From: Synechococcales cyanobacterium GL140_1_metabinner_5_sub
GTDB taxonomy: Bacteria > Cyanobacteriota > Cyanobacteriia > Cyanobacteriales > Chamaesiphonaceae
Assembly: GCA_025359065.1 (NCBI GenBank)
Contig: JANYHM010000093.1
Coordinates: 86,571-125,258, forward strand
Length of the DNA stretch: 38,688 bases
Reading direction: 5' to 3'
Positions 19,200-27,702 of this stretch are shown in pieces. Position numbers and translations under genes: made by a program. Numbering within the stretch: position 1 is the first letter of the stretch; every line of letters starts with the position of its first letter. The notes under the pieces are model-generated. The model was not told the DNA's origin and did not search any database. It saw only the letters and a program-made list of their open reading frames with translations.

Positions 19200-22100
19200 A
19201 TGCAGTACCATCTCGGCATCAATTTAGGACATGAACGATCGGTCGCAATTGTCAAAGACGGTGAAATACTAGTAGCGATCGAACAAGAAAGAATTGATCG
19301 GCAAAAATACAGTCCCGGCTATATGCTGCATTCGCCCGGTGATGCCAGTCAGATCCAATTACCCCACGAAGCCATTCGGTATGCGATCGACACTGTTGGT
19401 ATTGCCATGGGAGAGCTAGAAACGATCACTGCCAATATGCCGGGACACGACTACGCCCCCGATATTTTGCGGCGGGTTTTGCCCCCAGAATTAGTCAATA
19501 AGGTACAGAGAATTCCTAGTCATCATTTGGCTCATGCTTATTCCGCATATTATCCATCGGGTTTTGAAGAATCGATCATTTTGGTAGTAGATGCCTCAGG
19601 CAGCACGATTGATCGACAGACCGAATCTTACACAATATATACTGGCAAAGGTAATCAGCTTACCACTCTCCACAGCGAAACCGTTGCAGCACATCTAGCC
19701 GGACTCTCCACCCTGGGTTTTGTTTACGAATATGTTACACGCAAGGCCGGGTTTGTAAGTCAGCTCAACGAAAAAGTGCGCCATGCCGAATCGGGTAAAT
19801 TGATGGGATTGGCACCGTTTGGCCGACATCAACCCCATTTCCAGCGTTGGATTCAAACCATGGCTGATGACTTTAGCCTAAAAATTTCGGCCTATGATAT
19901 TTTCTTGGAGATTGCCGCACTAGAAAAACTTTATGACAATGGCGAAGGCAAGCCGTATCTGCGCAAGTACCTGGTGGATCTGGCTTATAAAGTTCAGCAA
20001 GAATTAGAGCAGGCATTACTACACATTGTTGAATTGGCAGTTAAACGCACTGGTCTAAAGAAATTGTGTATTGCTGGAGGTGTCGGTTTGAACTCGGTGG
20101 CTAACTACAAGCTTTTACAACAGCTTAATCTAGATGATATTTTCATCTTTCCGGCTGCTGGCGATGGTGGTATTGCAGCAGGCTGTGCCTTGTGGGCTTA
20201 CCATCATGCCGGTGGTAGCAAGCGCTCAACATTAACCAAAGCGAGCTTTGGTAAACAATATAATACAGAAGAAGTGGAGTTTGCCATTTCGCAATTTGCT
20301 GCCGATATTATAGTTGAAGAATTGTCACCTACTTCGATCGTGCCCCGTACTGCGCAGTCTTTGGCACAAGGAAACGTGGTAGCGAGGTTTGCCGGTGGAT
20401 CTGAATACGGTCCACGTGCTTTGGGGCAGCGATCAATCATGGCCGATCCTACTTTCAAAAGAATGAAAGATATTATTAACGCCAGAGTCAAATTCCGCGA
20501 AGCATTTCGGCCTTTTGCTCCGGTAATTCCGCTGGAATCGGTATCGACAGTATTTGAGCAACAGGTTGCTGCGCCCTTTATGTTGGTAGTGCCGCAGATC
20601 AAAAAAGAATTCCATGATTTAATTCCTTCTGTGACTCACGTTGACGGCACCGGACGGGTACAGACGGTAACAGCCGTAGATAATCCTTATTTCCATAGTC
20701 TCTGTCATCAATTAGTACGAGAGCGCCAAGGTGTGCCGGTTTTATTGAATACTAGCTTTAATGTGGCCGGACAGCCGATCGTTGAGACTCCAGCGGAGGC
20801 GATCGAAACTTTCTTAAATACTGATATTGACTATTTGGCGATCGAAAACTTCTGGATCAGCAAACGATATGTGCCGGTGTTGAACTACACCGAACATCTC
20901 ACTAAAGTTACTGATAGCTCGCTGCCTGAAGGCTTACCAGCTAATGCTCCCAGTGTAATGGACTTGATGACTAGACTCGACCAGGCATTATTTCACAGCA
21001 AAACCAATAATTGCCCTTGGTCGTTAGCCGAACTCCAAAAATTATCTGCTACAGGTGCTATTTACAAAGAAACCAGTCGCCTTTTTCCTGATATCCGTGG
21101 CCTTCGCCAACTCCAAACCCAGCTATCACCCTCTGTCGTATTACTACCAGATCCATTGGGGAAATCTGCTCTTATTGAGTTGCAGGGCAAAATCAAACCC
21201 ACGACTTACGATTGGTCAGAAGTCCAACTTTTACTCACAGTATGGCGTAGTCAGGAGCGTGAATTAGAAGATTTGCGTCAAGCATGGCAGATCACGCCGC
21301 GAGAACTTCAGGTTAAAGTTACCTGGGCGCACCAACAACTCGACCGATATCAACTGAGATCACTGAGTAATGAAATCCAGGCAAAACCTAAAGATTCAGA
21401 ATTAACTACAATTGCCGATAAATCTGCTTGCACCGGAGTTGATCGTACTTTTGCCCCTTTTGCCAATGAAGATTTTTCAGCCCGTGAAACTCTACGCCAA
21501 CTCTATGATTGTTTATATCTTTGGGAATATACCGATGGCAAGATTTCCGAGTTATTGAGTGTGACTTCTCAACAGCATATTGAACCTACCCGCATACACT
21601 ACTATGATCGATATCTTCTACCCCAACATGATGCCTTAAGTAATTTAATTCGGCTGTTCCATCTCAGAGTTGCGTTACCTAAAGCTGATCTCCAAGATCT
21701 GTTTACCCCTTCACTCTTTACTGCCTTAGTTAATTTGGGCTTGCTGATCCCCCGAGGTGAACATTGGTCATCACGAGTAGATCTGTTTGATGCGGCAGGG
21801 CTATACATTGCTACTGACCATCGATATATGCTCTTACCCGAAGACAAAATTGATGAAGATCCGGTAATGTATTTGGGTATGGATAGTATGGGGTTGGTGT
21901 ACACCGCACCACGCAATAATGTAGATTGTGTGTTAGATCTTTGTACTGGTAGCGGCATCCAGGCTTTAACCGCCAGTCGTTATGCCCATCAAGTGGTGGG
22001 AGTTGATATCAATCTGCGCGCTCTGCGCTTTGCCCGCTTCAACGCCCAACTAAATAGCATTGAGCATGTCAAATTCCGATCGGGCAACTTATACCAGGCA

Positions 22101-23051
22101 GTCTCGGGTAAATTCGACGTTATTTTAGCCAATCCACCCTTTGTACCTAGCCCCAGCCAAGACTATCGGTTCCGAGATGGTGGTGCCAATGGTGAAGAGA
22201 TTTTGGCGCAGATCATTATTGGTAGCGCCGAGTATCTAACCGCTAATGGTCGATTATTTATTGTCACCGACTTAGTTGATTTACCCAAATACCAAAACAA
22301 ACTAGCTCAGTGGTGGCAAGGTGGGGCAGCCGATCAATTAATTCTGCACACCGCTGATCGGGATGATATTTTATTTTCGGTGCCCCATTCTCATGCGCCC
22401 TTCGGACAAACAATTTGTGAATACCGTGATGAACTCGATCGATGGCTGGGTAATTTTCATGGAGCGGGGTTAACTGCGGTCAACTTTGGTTATATTTTGA
22501 TCAAACGTTTGGCTGCCTCTAATCAGCAAGGTACTTATTACACCCGCACTATTCATAATCCTCATCAGTCGATCGAGGCTGAAGTGCGCCAATATTTTCG
22601 GCAGCGCGATCGGCTAGCACGTCCTCAAGTGGGCAAATGTTATTTAGCCCTCCATCCAGATTTACGCTTCCGTTGCGAGATAGATCCTCATACTGGAGAG
22701 CAACAGGTAGAATTGTTTAGTGCAAATAATCTCTATTTTACGACCTACCCGATCGGTCAGCAATTATACCTACGACTACAGGAGATTTTTAGTACCCAAC
22801 CTCAGTGCATTGACTATATCAATAGTGTTAATCGTGATTTGATCTACGATTTGGTCTGTAAGGGAATTCTCTTACTTAAATTCACCCAAGTTAATATTGA
22901 TAATCGCCCGGTTATGCCACCAAATTCTTCGGCGATCTCTCGAAATACAGGTTCCTCTCGATCGGCAGAGTTAGCCGAGGCTGACGAGTTAAGCATTGCA
23001 GAATTGCAGACAAAAACTACTCCTACCTGTCTCTCTTCCTATTTAAGCTAG
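19200..23051 (+). CDS. Carbamoyltransferase (NodU/CmcH-type) fused to a SAM-dependent methyltransferase
   Basis: Protein of 1283 residues. Residues about 1-560 form a complete O-carbamoyltransferase of the NodU/CmcH/TobZ family: N-terminal INLGHERSVAIVKDGEI, the Kae1-like metal motif HHLAHA (108-113), VVDASGS, GKLMGLAPFG, IAGGVGLNSVAN, and the C-terminal EYGPRALGQRSIMADP and LLNTSFNVAGQPI. These enzymes move a carbamoyl group from carbamoyl phosphate, via an adenylate, to a hydroxyl of a small molecule. Residues about 560-850 are a helical linker plus a winged-helix-like piece. Residues about 900-1080 are a class I methyltransferase with motif I LDLCTGSGIQAL (912-923) and NPPF (978-981), the catalytic motif of N5-glutamine (HemK/PrmC) and N6-adenine methyltransferases. 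About 200 C-terminal residues are unassigned. The ATG lacks a clear ribosome site. The substrate is unknown; each half alone normally makes a full enzyme. Confidence 0.88.
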   Translation: MQYHLGINLGHERSVAIVKDGEILVAIEQERIDRQKYSPGYMLHSPGDASQIQLPHEAIRYAIDTVGIAMGELETITANMPGHDYAPDILRRVLPPELVNKVQRIPSHHLAHAYSAYYPSGFEESIILVVDASGSTIDRQTESYTIYTGKGNQLTTLHSETVAAHLAGLSTLGFVYEYVTRKAGFVSQLNEKVRHAESGKLMGLAPFGRHQPHFQRWIQTMADDFSLKISAYDIFLEIAALEKLYDNGEGKPYLRKYLVDLAYKVQQELEQALLHIVELAVKRTGLKKLCIAGGVGLNSVANYKLLQQLNLDDIFIFPAAGDGGIAAGCALWAYHHAGGSKRSTLTKASFGKQYNTEEVEFAISQFAADIIVEELSPTSIVPRTAQSLAQGNVVARFAGGSEYGPRALGQRSIMADPTFKRMKDIINARVKFREAFRPFAPVIPLESVSTVFEQQVAAPFMLVVPQIKKEFHDLIPSVTHVDGTGRVQTVTAVDNPYFHSLCHQLVRERQGVPVLLNTSFNVAGQPIVETPAEAIETFLNTDIDYLAIENFWISKRYVPVLNYTEHLTKVTDSSLPEGLPANAPSVMDLMTRLDQALFHSKTNNCPWSLAELQKLSATGAIYKETSRLFPDIRGLRQLQTQLSPSVVLLPDPLGKSALIELQGKIKPTTYDWSEVQLLLTVWRSQERELEDLRQAWQITPRELQVKVTWAHQQLDRYQLRSLSNEIQAKPKDSELTTIADKSACTGVDRTFAPFANEDFSARETLRQLYDCLYLWEYTDGKISELLSVTSQQHIEPTRIHYYDRYLLPQHDALSNLIRLFHLRVALPKADLQDLFTPSLFTALVNLGLLIPRGEHWSSRVDLFDAAGLYIATDHRYMLLPEDKIDEDPVMYLGMDSMGLVYTAPRNNVDCVLDLCTGSGIQALTASRYAHQVVGVDINLRALRFARFNAQLNSIEHVKFRSGNLYQAVSGKFDVILANPPFVPSPSQDYRFRDGGANGEEILAQIIIGSAEYLTANGRLFIVTDLVDLPKYQNKLAQWWQGGAADQLILHTADRDDILFSVPHSHAPFGQTICEYRDELDRWLGNFHGAGLTAVNFGYILIKRLAASNQQGTYYTRTIHNPHQSIEAEVRQYFRQRDRLARPQVGKCYLALHPDLRFRCEIDPHTGEQQVELFSANNLYFTTYPIGQQLYLRLQEIFSTQPQCIDYINSVNRDLIYDLVCKGILLLKFTQVNIDNRPVMPPNSSAISRNTGSSRSAELAEADELSIAELQTKTTPTCLSSYLS

Positions 23052-23133
23052 TTTGTTGGCAATTATGTGAAAACACTGTGGCACATGAAAATACACGGTG
23101 TTAGAGTTAGGTTAAAGCAACCAGCAAAATTCC

Positions 23134-23892
23134 ATGCAACTCACTTGGCTAGACAGCAATTCGTGGCTCATCGAAATGGGCGGTAAAAATATCTTGCTAG
23201 ACCCTTGGCTAGTAGGCGATCTCAGTTTTGGCAATCTGCCCTGGCTATTCCTGGGCAGCAAAACCGTTGAGCGACCAATCCCTGCCAACATTGACCTGAT
23301 TTTGCTCTCCCAAGGACTGCCCGACCATGCCCATTTGCCTACTTTGGAAGTACTTGATCGATCGATTCCAGTTGTCGCATCGCCCAGTGCAGCAAAAGTA
23401 GTCAAGAACCTCGGCTATCAAAAGATTACGGCTTTAGCACCGGGTGAAAGCCATGGTTTTGCCAGAGTCGTCATCAAAGCAGTGCCCGGATCGCCAGTGG
23501 GGCCAACGGCGATCGAAAACGGCTACATATTGCGTGATGACCAGAGTAGCCTGTATTACGAACCCCATGGCTATCATTCATCAGTGTTAGCTACGGAGGC
23601 GAAGATTGATGTAGTGATTACGCCATTGATCGATCTCAAACTCCCATTACTGGGTGCTGTGATCAAAGGTAAAGCTAGCGCTTTGGCTCTCTGTGAACTG
23701 CTTAAACCCAAATTTATTGTGCCCACAGCCGCTGGTGGTGATGTGAAGTTTGAGGGTTTGCTGATGTCGATATTAACTGCCGAAGGCACAGTTACGGAGT
23801 TTCAGAATTTGCTAAAAAGTAAATCTTTGGGTACTGAGGCGATCGATCCACAGCCTTGGCAACCTTTTGGCTTGGCCTTAGCTGCCACATAA
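23134..23892 (+). CDS. MBL-fold metallo-hydrolase-like protein with degenerate metal motif
   Basis: Protein of 252 residues with the metallo-beta-lactamase fold order: a first strand pair MQLTWLDSNSWLIEMGGKN, then ILLDPWLVGD, then the position of the HxHxDH metal motif. Here that motif reads SQGLPDHAH: the first two histidines are replaced by Gln60 and Leu62, while Asp64 and His65 remain. Later pieces fit the fold (YYEPHGYH, IDVVITPL). I recall a cyanobacterial and plant-plastid branch with a similar QGLxDH motif, so this may be family-wide and not decay, but I cannot check. The gene starts 82 bases after the carbamoyltransferase fusion and 68 before the hybrid kinase, all on one strand, so they probably share a transcript. 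Its reaction is unknown and it may not bind two metals. Confidence 0.8.
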   Translation: MQLTWLDSNSWLIEMGGKNILLDPWLVGDLSFGNLPWLFLGSKTVERPIPANIDLILLSQGLPDHAHLPTLEVLDRSIPVVASPSAAKVVKNLGYQKITALAPGESHGFARVVIKAVPGSPVGPTAIENGYILRDDQSSLYYEPHGYHSSVLATEAKIDVVITPLIDLKLPLLGAVIKGKASALALCELLKPKFIVPTAAGGDVKFEGLLMSILTAEGTVTEFQNLLKSKSLGTEAIDPQPWQPFGLALAAT

Positions 23893-23960
23893 ACCAGTTT
23901 TCCTTGAACCTGTGTTCATTGAAATAGGCAGATATTTAAAAACTAAAGGAATATTTCATA

Positions 23961-25781
23961 ATGAACGCAAGTTTAACTATTAACCTCGCTGAAGTAGATT
24001 CAGTCGAGCAGGTTCAGGCTGAGTATATAATTCGACATTCAGATGTGATCGAAGCAGCTCTGTTGGAAAACAAACGGAAAGAAGATGCTTTGCAAGCGAT
24101 CGTGGAAGGGACAGCGGGCAAAACCGGAGCCGATTTTTATCGCACGTGTACTAAATATTTAGCGGAAATATTTGAGGTGCGTTACACTTTTCTGACTAAA
24201 TTACTCGATCAGTCCTTCAACAAATCGCAGATGATTTCGCTCTGGACAGGTGGCGAATTAATCGAACCCTACGAAATGGAATTAGCGGGCACTCCTTGTC
24301 TTGCAACTTACCAAAATTCTTGGGGAATTTTCCCCGCCGATCTCCAAACTCATTTTCCTACTGCCACCGCTCTGGCTAGTTTGCAAGGTGAAAGCTATAT
24401 TAGCGTAGTGATTCGAGACTTTGCCGGTAAAATTATCGGAAATTTAGGAGTCATTGATACCAAGCCTTTACCAGAAGATACTGCCACCCTGCAATTTATT
24501 CTGCAACTTTTTGCCAATCGGGTAGCAGCAGAAATGAAGCGGCAAGATGATGAAGATAAAATTTGTGAAAACAATCGATGTCTAGAGCTAATAAACCAAG
24601 AGCTTCTTTGTGCTACCCGCCGTAAAAATGAATTTTTGGCGACCATGAGTCACGAATTGCGTACTCCTCTCAATGCAATTTTAGGCATGTCTGAAGCTTT
24701 AGAAGACGAAGTATTCGGTGATCTTAATGAACGTCAGATTAAATCTTTGCGCACCATCAGGCGCAGTGGTCGGCATCTATTGTCGCTTATTAATGATATT
24801 TTAGATGTCTCCAAAATCGAGGCCGGTAAACTAGAGATAGAAGTTGTGACCACTGGTGTTCAAGATCTCTGTAGCTCTAGTTTGATATTTGTGAAACAAC
24901 AGGCATTTGACAAGCAAATTAAACTAGACGTACAGTTGCCACCAGCAGTAGGTAATATTGCTGTTGATGAACGACGGATGCGTCAGGTGCTGATTAATTT
25001 ACTTAGTAATGCAGTCAAATTTACTCCTGCCGGTGGGCGAATTATCCTCTCTGTCGTCCGCCAAGAAAAAGAAGACAGTGAAGATGAGAGTAGTTGGATT
25101 GAATTTAAAGTCACTGATACCGGCATTGGCATTAGTGCCGTCGATCAAGATAAGCTTTTTCAACCATTTGTACAGCTAGATAGCAGCCTAAACCGTCAGT
25201 ATGCAGGCACTGGGCTGGGTCTAACATTAGTCAAGCAAATCGTAGAGCTTCATGGTGGCACAGTTCAGCTTCAGAGCGAAGTTCAACAAGGCAGTTGCTT
25301 TACAGTACATTTACCCAGCACCTGCTTATTATCTGATCAAGATACCTGTTCTTTTTCAATGTTTGATAGTTTAACTTCCTATCCTCAGATATTTAATCAG
25401 CAAACGACAGCATCGGCTTTGATTTTATTGGCTGAAGACCAAGAAGCTAACATCAGCACATTTTCTAGCTACTTGACGGCTAAAGGCTACCAGGTAGTTG
25501 TGGCAGAAAATGGCCAAGAGGCGATCAATTTGACCCATAGCAAACGACCTAATTTAATTTTAATGGATATTCAAATGCCTGATGTTGATGGGCTGCAAGC
25601 CATCACTGCGATCCGGCAAAATCCAGAGCTAGTGGGCATTCCCATTATTGCTCTGACCGCCTTGGCCATGGATGGCGATCAAGAGCGTTGTTTAGCTGCC
25701 GGTGCCAACGATTATCTCACTAAACCCGTGAAACTCAAGCAGCTCAACCAAAAAATCCGAGAATGGCTGAACTTAAATTAG
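23961..25781 (+). CDS. Hybrid histidine kinase: GAF-like sensor + HisKA/HATPase + receiver
   Basis: Cytoplasmic two-component kinase of 606 residues. A short N-terminal lead is followed by a GAF-like sensor (about 45-200), HisKA with phospho-acceptor His231 in MSHELRTPLNA, HATPase with NLLSNAVKFT, DTGIGI and GTGLGL, and a C-terminal receiver with Asp536 in LMDIQMPDVDG and the conserved Lys in YLTKPVK. The sensor is about 88% identical, by my count, to the second GAF-like domain of the 1929-residue kinase, whereas the kinase core is clearly less similar. AAGGA lies upstream of the ATG. The receiver-protein gene follows within 65 bases, suggesting kinase and response partner are co-expressed. 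The DNA binding or output target is not evident. Confidence 0.93.
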   Translation: MNASLTINLAEVDSVEQVQAEYIIRHSDVIEAALLENKRKEDALQAIVEGTAGKTGADFYRTCTKYLAEIFEVRYTFLTKLLDQSFNKSQMISLWTGGELIEPYEMELAGTPCLATYQNSWGIFPADLQTHFPTATALASLQGESYISVVIRDFAGKIIGNLGVIDTKPLPEDTATLQFILQLFANRVAAEMKRQDDEDKICENNRCLELINQELLCATRRKNEFLATMSHELRTPLNAILGMSEALEDEVFGDLNERQIKSLRTIRRSGRHLLSLINDILDVSKIEAGKLEIEVVTTGVQDLCSSSLIFVKQQAFDKQIKLDVQLPPAVGNIAVDERRMRQVLINLLSNAVKFTPAGGRIILSVVRQEKEDSEDESSWIEFKVTDTGIGISAVDQDKLFQPFVQLDSSLNRQYAGTGLGLTLVKQIVELHGGTVQLQSEVQQGSCFTVHLPSTCLLSDQDTCSFSMFDSLTSYPQIFNQQTTASALILLAEDQEANISTFSSYLTAKGYQVVVAENGQEAINLTHSKRPNLILMDIQMPDVDGLQAITAIRQNPELVGIPIIALTALAMDGDQERCLAAGANDYLTKPVKLKQLNQKIREWLNLN

Positions 25782-25829
25782 CTAAAATTATCTAATTTGA
25801 CAATTATCAATAAAACAATTTGCAGTCCA

Positions 25830-25835
25830 AAGGAG
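25830..25835 (+). promoter_or_regulatory. Ribosome-binding site deciding the start of the receiver protein
   Basis: AAGGAG, nine bases before the ATG at 25845. It favours this start over the in-frame TTG at 25797, whose extra 16 residues do not resemble a receiver N-terminus. Confidence 0.75.
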
Positions 25836-25844
25836 ACAACCAAA

Positions 25845-27047
25845 ATGAGTAACTACTCTATTTTAATAGTGGATGACCAGCCAGAAAACTTTGAAGTAAT
25901 TGAAGCCTTACTTGAAAGATTGAATTACACTCTGCACTATGCGAGTAGTGGTCAAGTTGCGATTGATCTTTTAGATAAATTTGACCCTGACTTGATTTTG
26001 TTAGATGTAATGATGCCTGAAATTGATGGCATTGAGGTTTGCAAACAAATTAAAGCCAATTCCCGGTGGCAGGCGGTACCAATCATTATGGTCACATCTC
26101 TTAGTAGCACGGAGAATTTAGCTCGCTGTTTAACCGCAGGTGCCGATGATTTTCTTAGCAAACCAATTAATGGTATTGAGCTGCGAGCCAGAGTTAATTC
26201 TATGTTACGGATCAAAAAGCAGCACGATCGCATTGAATCTTTGTCAAAACTTCAACGAAATAGCATTAGCTCTTTAAAAAGTAACTTGCATGAATTGAAC
26301 GCAGATTTGGCAATCAGTTTCCCTAAAGAATCAGATGCTCCATTACATAATGTTCTGGACAAAATTCAGCTATTACAGCAAGATTTTCACAAAATGTCTC
26401 TGCCTAAAATCAGAGAAATCTTAGAGTCTGTAAATCAATCAGCAATTGAGCTAGATCAATTTCAGCAAAGCTTTCTGTTCACTCGCCAATTATCCTCATC
26501 AATTCCAGAGTCTGATAGACAGAAAACCTGTGCTGCAAAAGTCTCGATCGAACAAATCGCCCTTCGACAAATCGATCAATTACAGTCGCTACCAAAATTA
26601 ACATTTGATATCGAAGATGCTGAATTAGCTATTAAACCTAAGCATTTACAATACATCATCGCTGAGCTACTAGATTATATCCTGAAGATTTCTCAACCTA
26701 AAGATTTTATCAATGTGCATGGTCATATCATGAATGATGAATTCCATTTTTATATTGATAATCGAGGAGTTAGCATTAGCAGTATTCCTTTGGCCAAGCT
26801 TTCAGCATCAATCAAATTCAATCCGGTATCCAACTCAGACCATGAACTCACTACCGGTTTGAAAATTGCTAAAAAGATCGTTGAAATTTATGAAGGACTA
26901 TTTTTAATCAGTAACTTTGATCTTGCTGAAGCAACAATATACATTACACTCCCCTTGACTAAATTTATTACTCCGCCGAAACCACCATTAACTTTGGTTA
27001 CTAATGATGGTGGCTCTATCTCCGATGAATTACAGGAAAATTCTTAG
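25845..27047 (+). CDS. Response regulator with degenerate histidine-kinase-like C-terminus
   Basis: Protein of 400 residues. The N-terminal receiver (about 3-120) is canonical: SILIVDDQPENFEVIEALL, phospho-acceptor Asp54 in LILLDVMMPEIDG, and the conserved Lys in FLSKPINGIELRARV. After a helical linker of about 150 residues the C-terminus resembles an HATPase domain that has lost its key residues: the N box reads AELLDYILK in place of NLLSNAIK, the G1 box reads DNRGVSIS, and the G2 region reads TTGLKIAKKIVEIYEG. No His-box is recognised. It probably acts by protein contact and not catalysis. It is last in the kinase/carbamoyltransferase series and ends at a terminator hairpin, making it a likely partner of the hybrid kinase just upstream. 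Confidence 0.85.
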   Translation: MSNYSILIVDDQPENFEVIEALLERLNYTLHYASSGQVAIDLLDKFDPDLILLDVMMPEIDGIEVCKQIKANSRWQAVPIIMVTSLSSTENLARCLTAGADDFLSKPINGIELRARVNSMLRIKKQHDRIESLSKLQRNSISSLKSNLHELNADLAISFPKESDAPLHNVLDKIQLLQQDFHKMSLPKIREILESVNQSAIELDQFQQSFLFTRQLSSSIPESDRQKTCAAKVSIEQIALRQIDQLQSLPKLTFDIEDAELAIKPKHLQYIIAELLDYILKISQPKDFINVHGHIMNDEFHFYIDNRGVSISSIPLAKLSASIKFNPVSNSDHELTTGLKIAKKIVEIYEGLFLISNFDLAEATIYITLPLTKFITPPKPPLTLVTNDGGSISDELQENS

Positions 27048-27057
27048 AAATAAGCCC

Positions 27058-27099
27058 AACAACAAACCCTCCAGCACATTTGCCAGAGGGTTTGTTGTT
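27058..27099 (+). terminator. Terminator closing the kinase/carbamoyltransferase gene series
   Basis: Perfect 14-bp inverted repeat AACAACAAACCCTC (27058-27071) and GAGGGTTTGTTGTT (27086-27099) with a 14-base loop, ten bases after the receiver-protein stop. It ends in a T-rich arm. Because it is symmetrical it could also serve the outer-membrane-barrel gene converging from the right. Confidence 0.8.
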
Positions 27100-27138
27100 T
27101 AGGTAACTGCACCGAAATGATCAGAGCACCAGTGTGTT

Positions 27139-27600
27139 TTAGAAGCGCAAACCAGCACCTAAAGTGACGTTGGTACCACCACTGCTATTAAAAGGAATGT
27201 TTACAGAGCCAAGTAGACCAAAATCTCTGCTGACATTGAAATCAGCACCAAGTTGGGCATAGCCTGTAGTAGTGCTAGAAGCACCAGGAATGTTAGCGGT
27301 GCCGATATTCACACCCGCGCCGATAAAAGGAGTAACTGGTGTGCGACGGAGATTGAAATCGTAGGTCAAGCTAGTCCCAAAATCAGTACCGCCAGAAGGA
27401 AATGCTACGTAAGGCCGCAGAGAAACGTTATCAGCAACCCCAAACTTTCCATCGATACTGAAAATGCTGCTGCCATTTCCGAGTCTAACGGAGGGACCGA
27501 GTGTGTTGTTACCAATGCCACCAGCCATCGCTGGAACTTGAGTAACAGCTAGCACGCTAGCAAGTACAGTCAATGCAGTTAATGTGTTTTTCATGTTCAT
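27139..27600 (-). CDS. Small outer-membrane beta-barrel protein
   Basis: Exported protein of 153 residues. It has a clear signal peptide (about 1-26, cut after AMA), then alternating amphipathic strands rich in Gly, Asn, Ser and aromatics (FSIDGKFGVADNVSLRPYV, FIGAGVNIGTANI, YAQLGADFNVSRDFGLLG). It ends in LGAGLRF, and a C-terminal Phe is the usual barrel-assembly signal. The size suits an eight-strand OmpA/OmpW-like barrel. Two close starts are possible (27600 and 27594, sequence MNMKN); GAGG lies four bases before the first. The function is unknown. It is probably monocistronic. Confidence 0.8.
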   Translation of the reverse strand: MNMKNTLTALTVLASVLAVTQVPAMAGGIGNNTLGPSVRLGNGSSIFSIDGKFGVADNVSLRPYVAFPSGGTDFGTSLTYDFNLRRTPVTPFIGAGVNIGTANIPGASSTTTGYAQLGADFNVSRDFGLLGSVNIPFNSSGGTNVTLGAGLRF

Positions 27601-27702
27601 GAATCCTCATAATCTTCTTGTAACACTCTAGACTCATTTCGATAGCTTCGCTTGCGCCAAAGACAATCGAGACGACCCACGTGTATTTACTCCCAGACTA
27701 CA

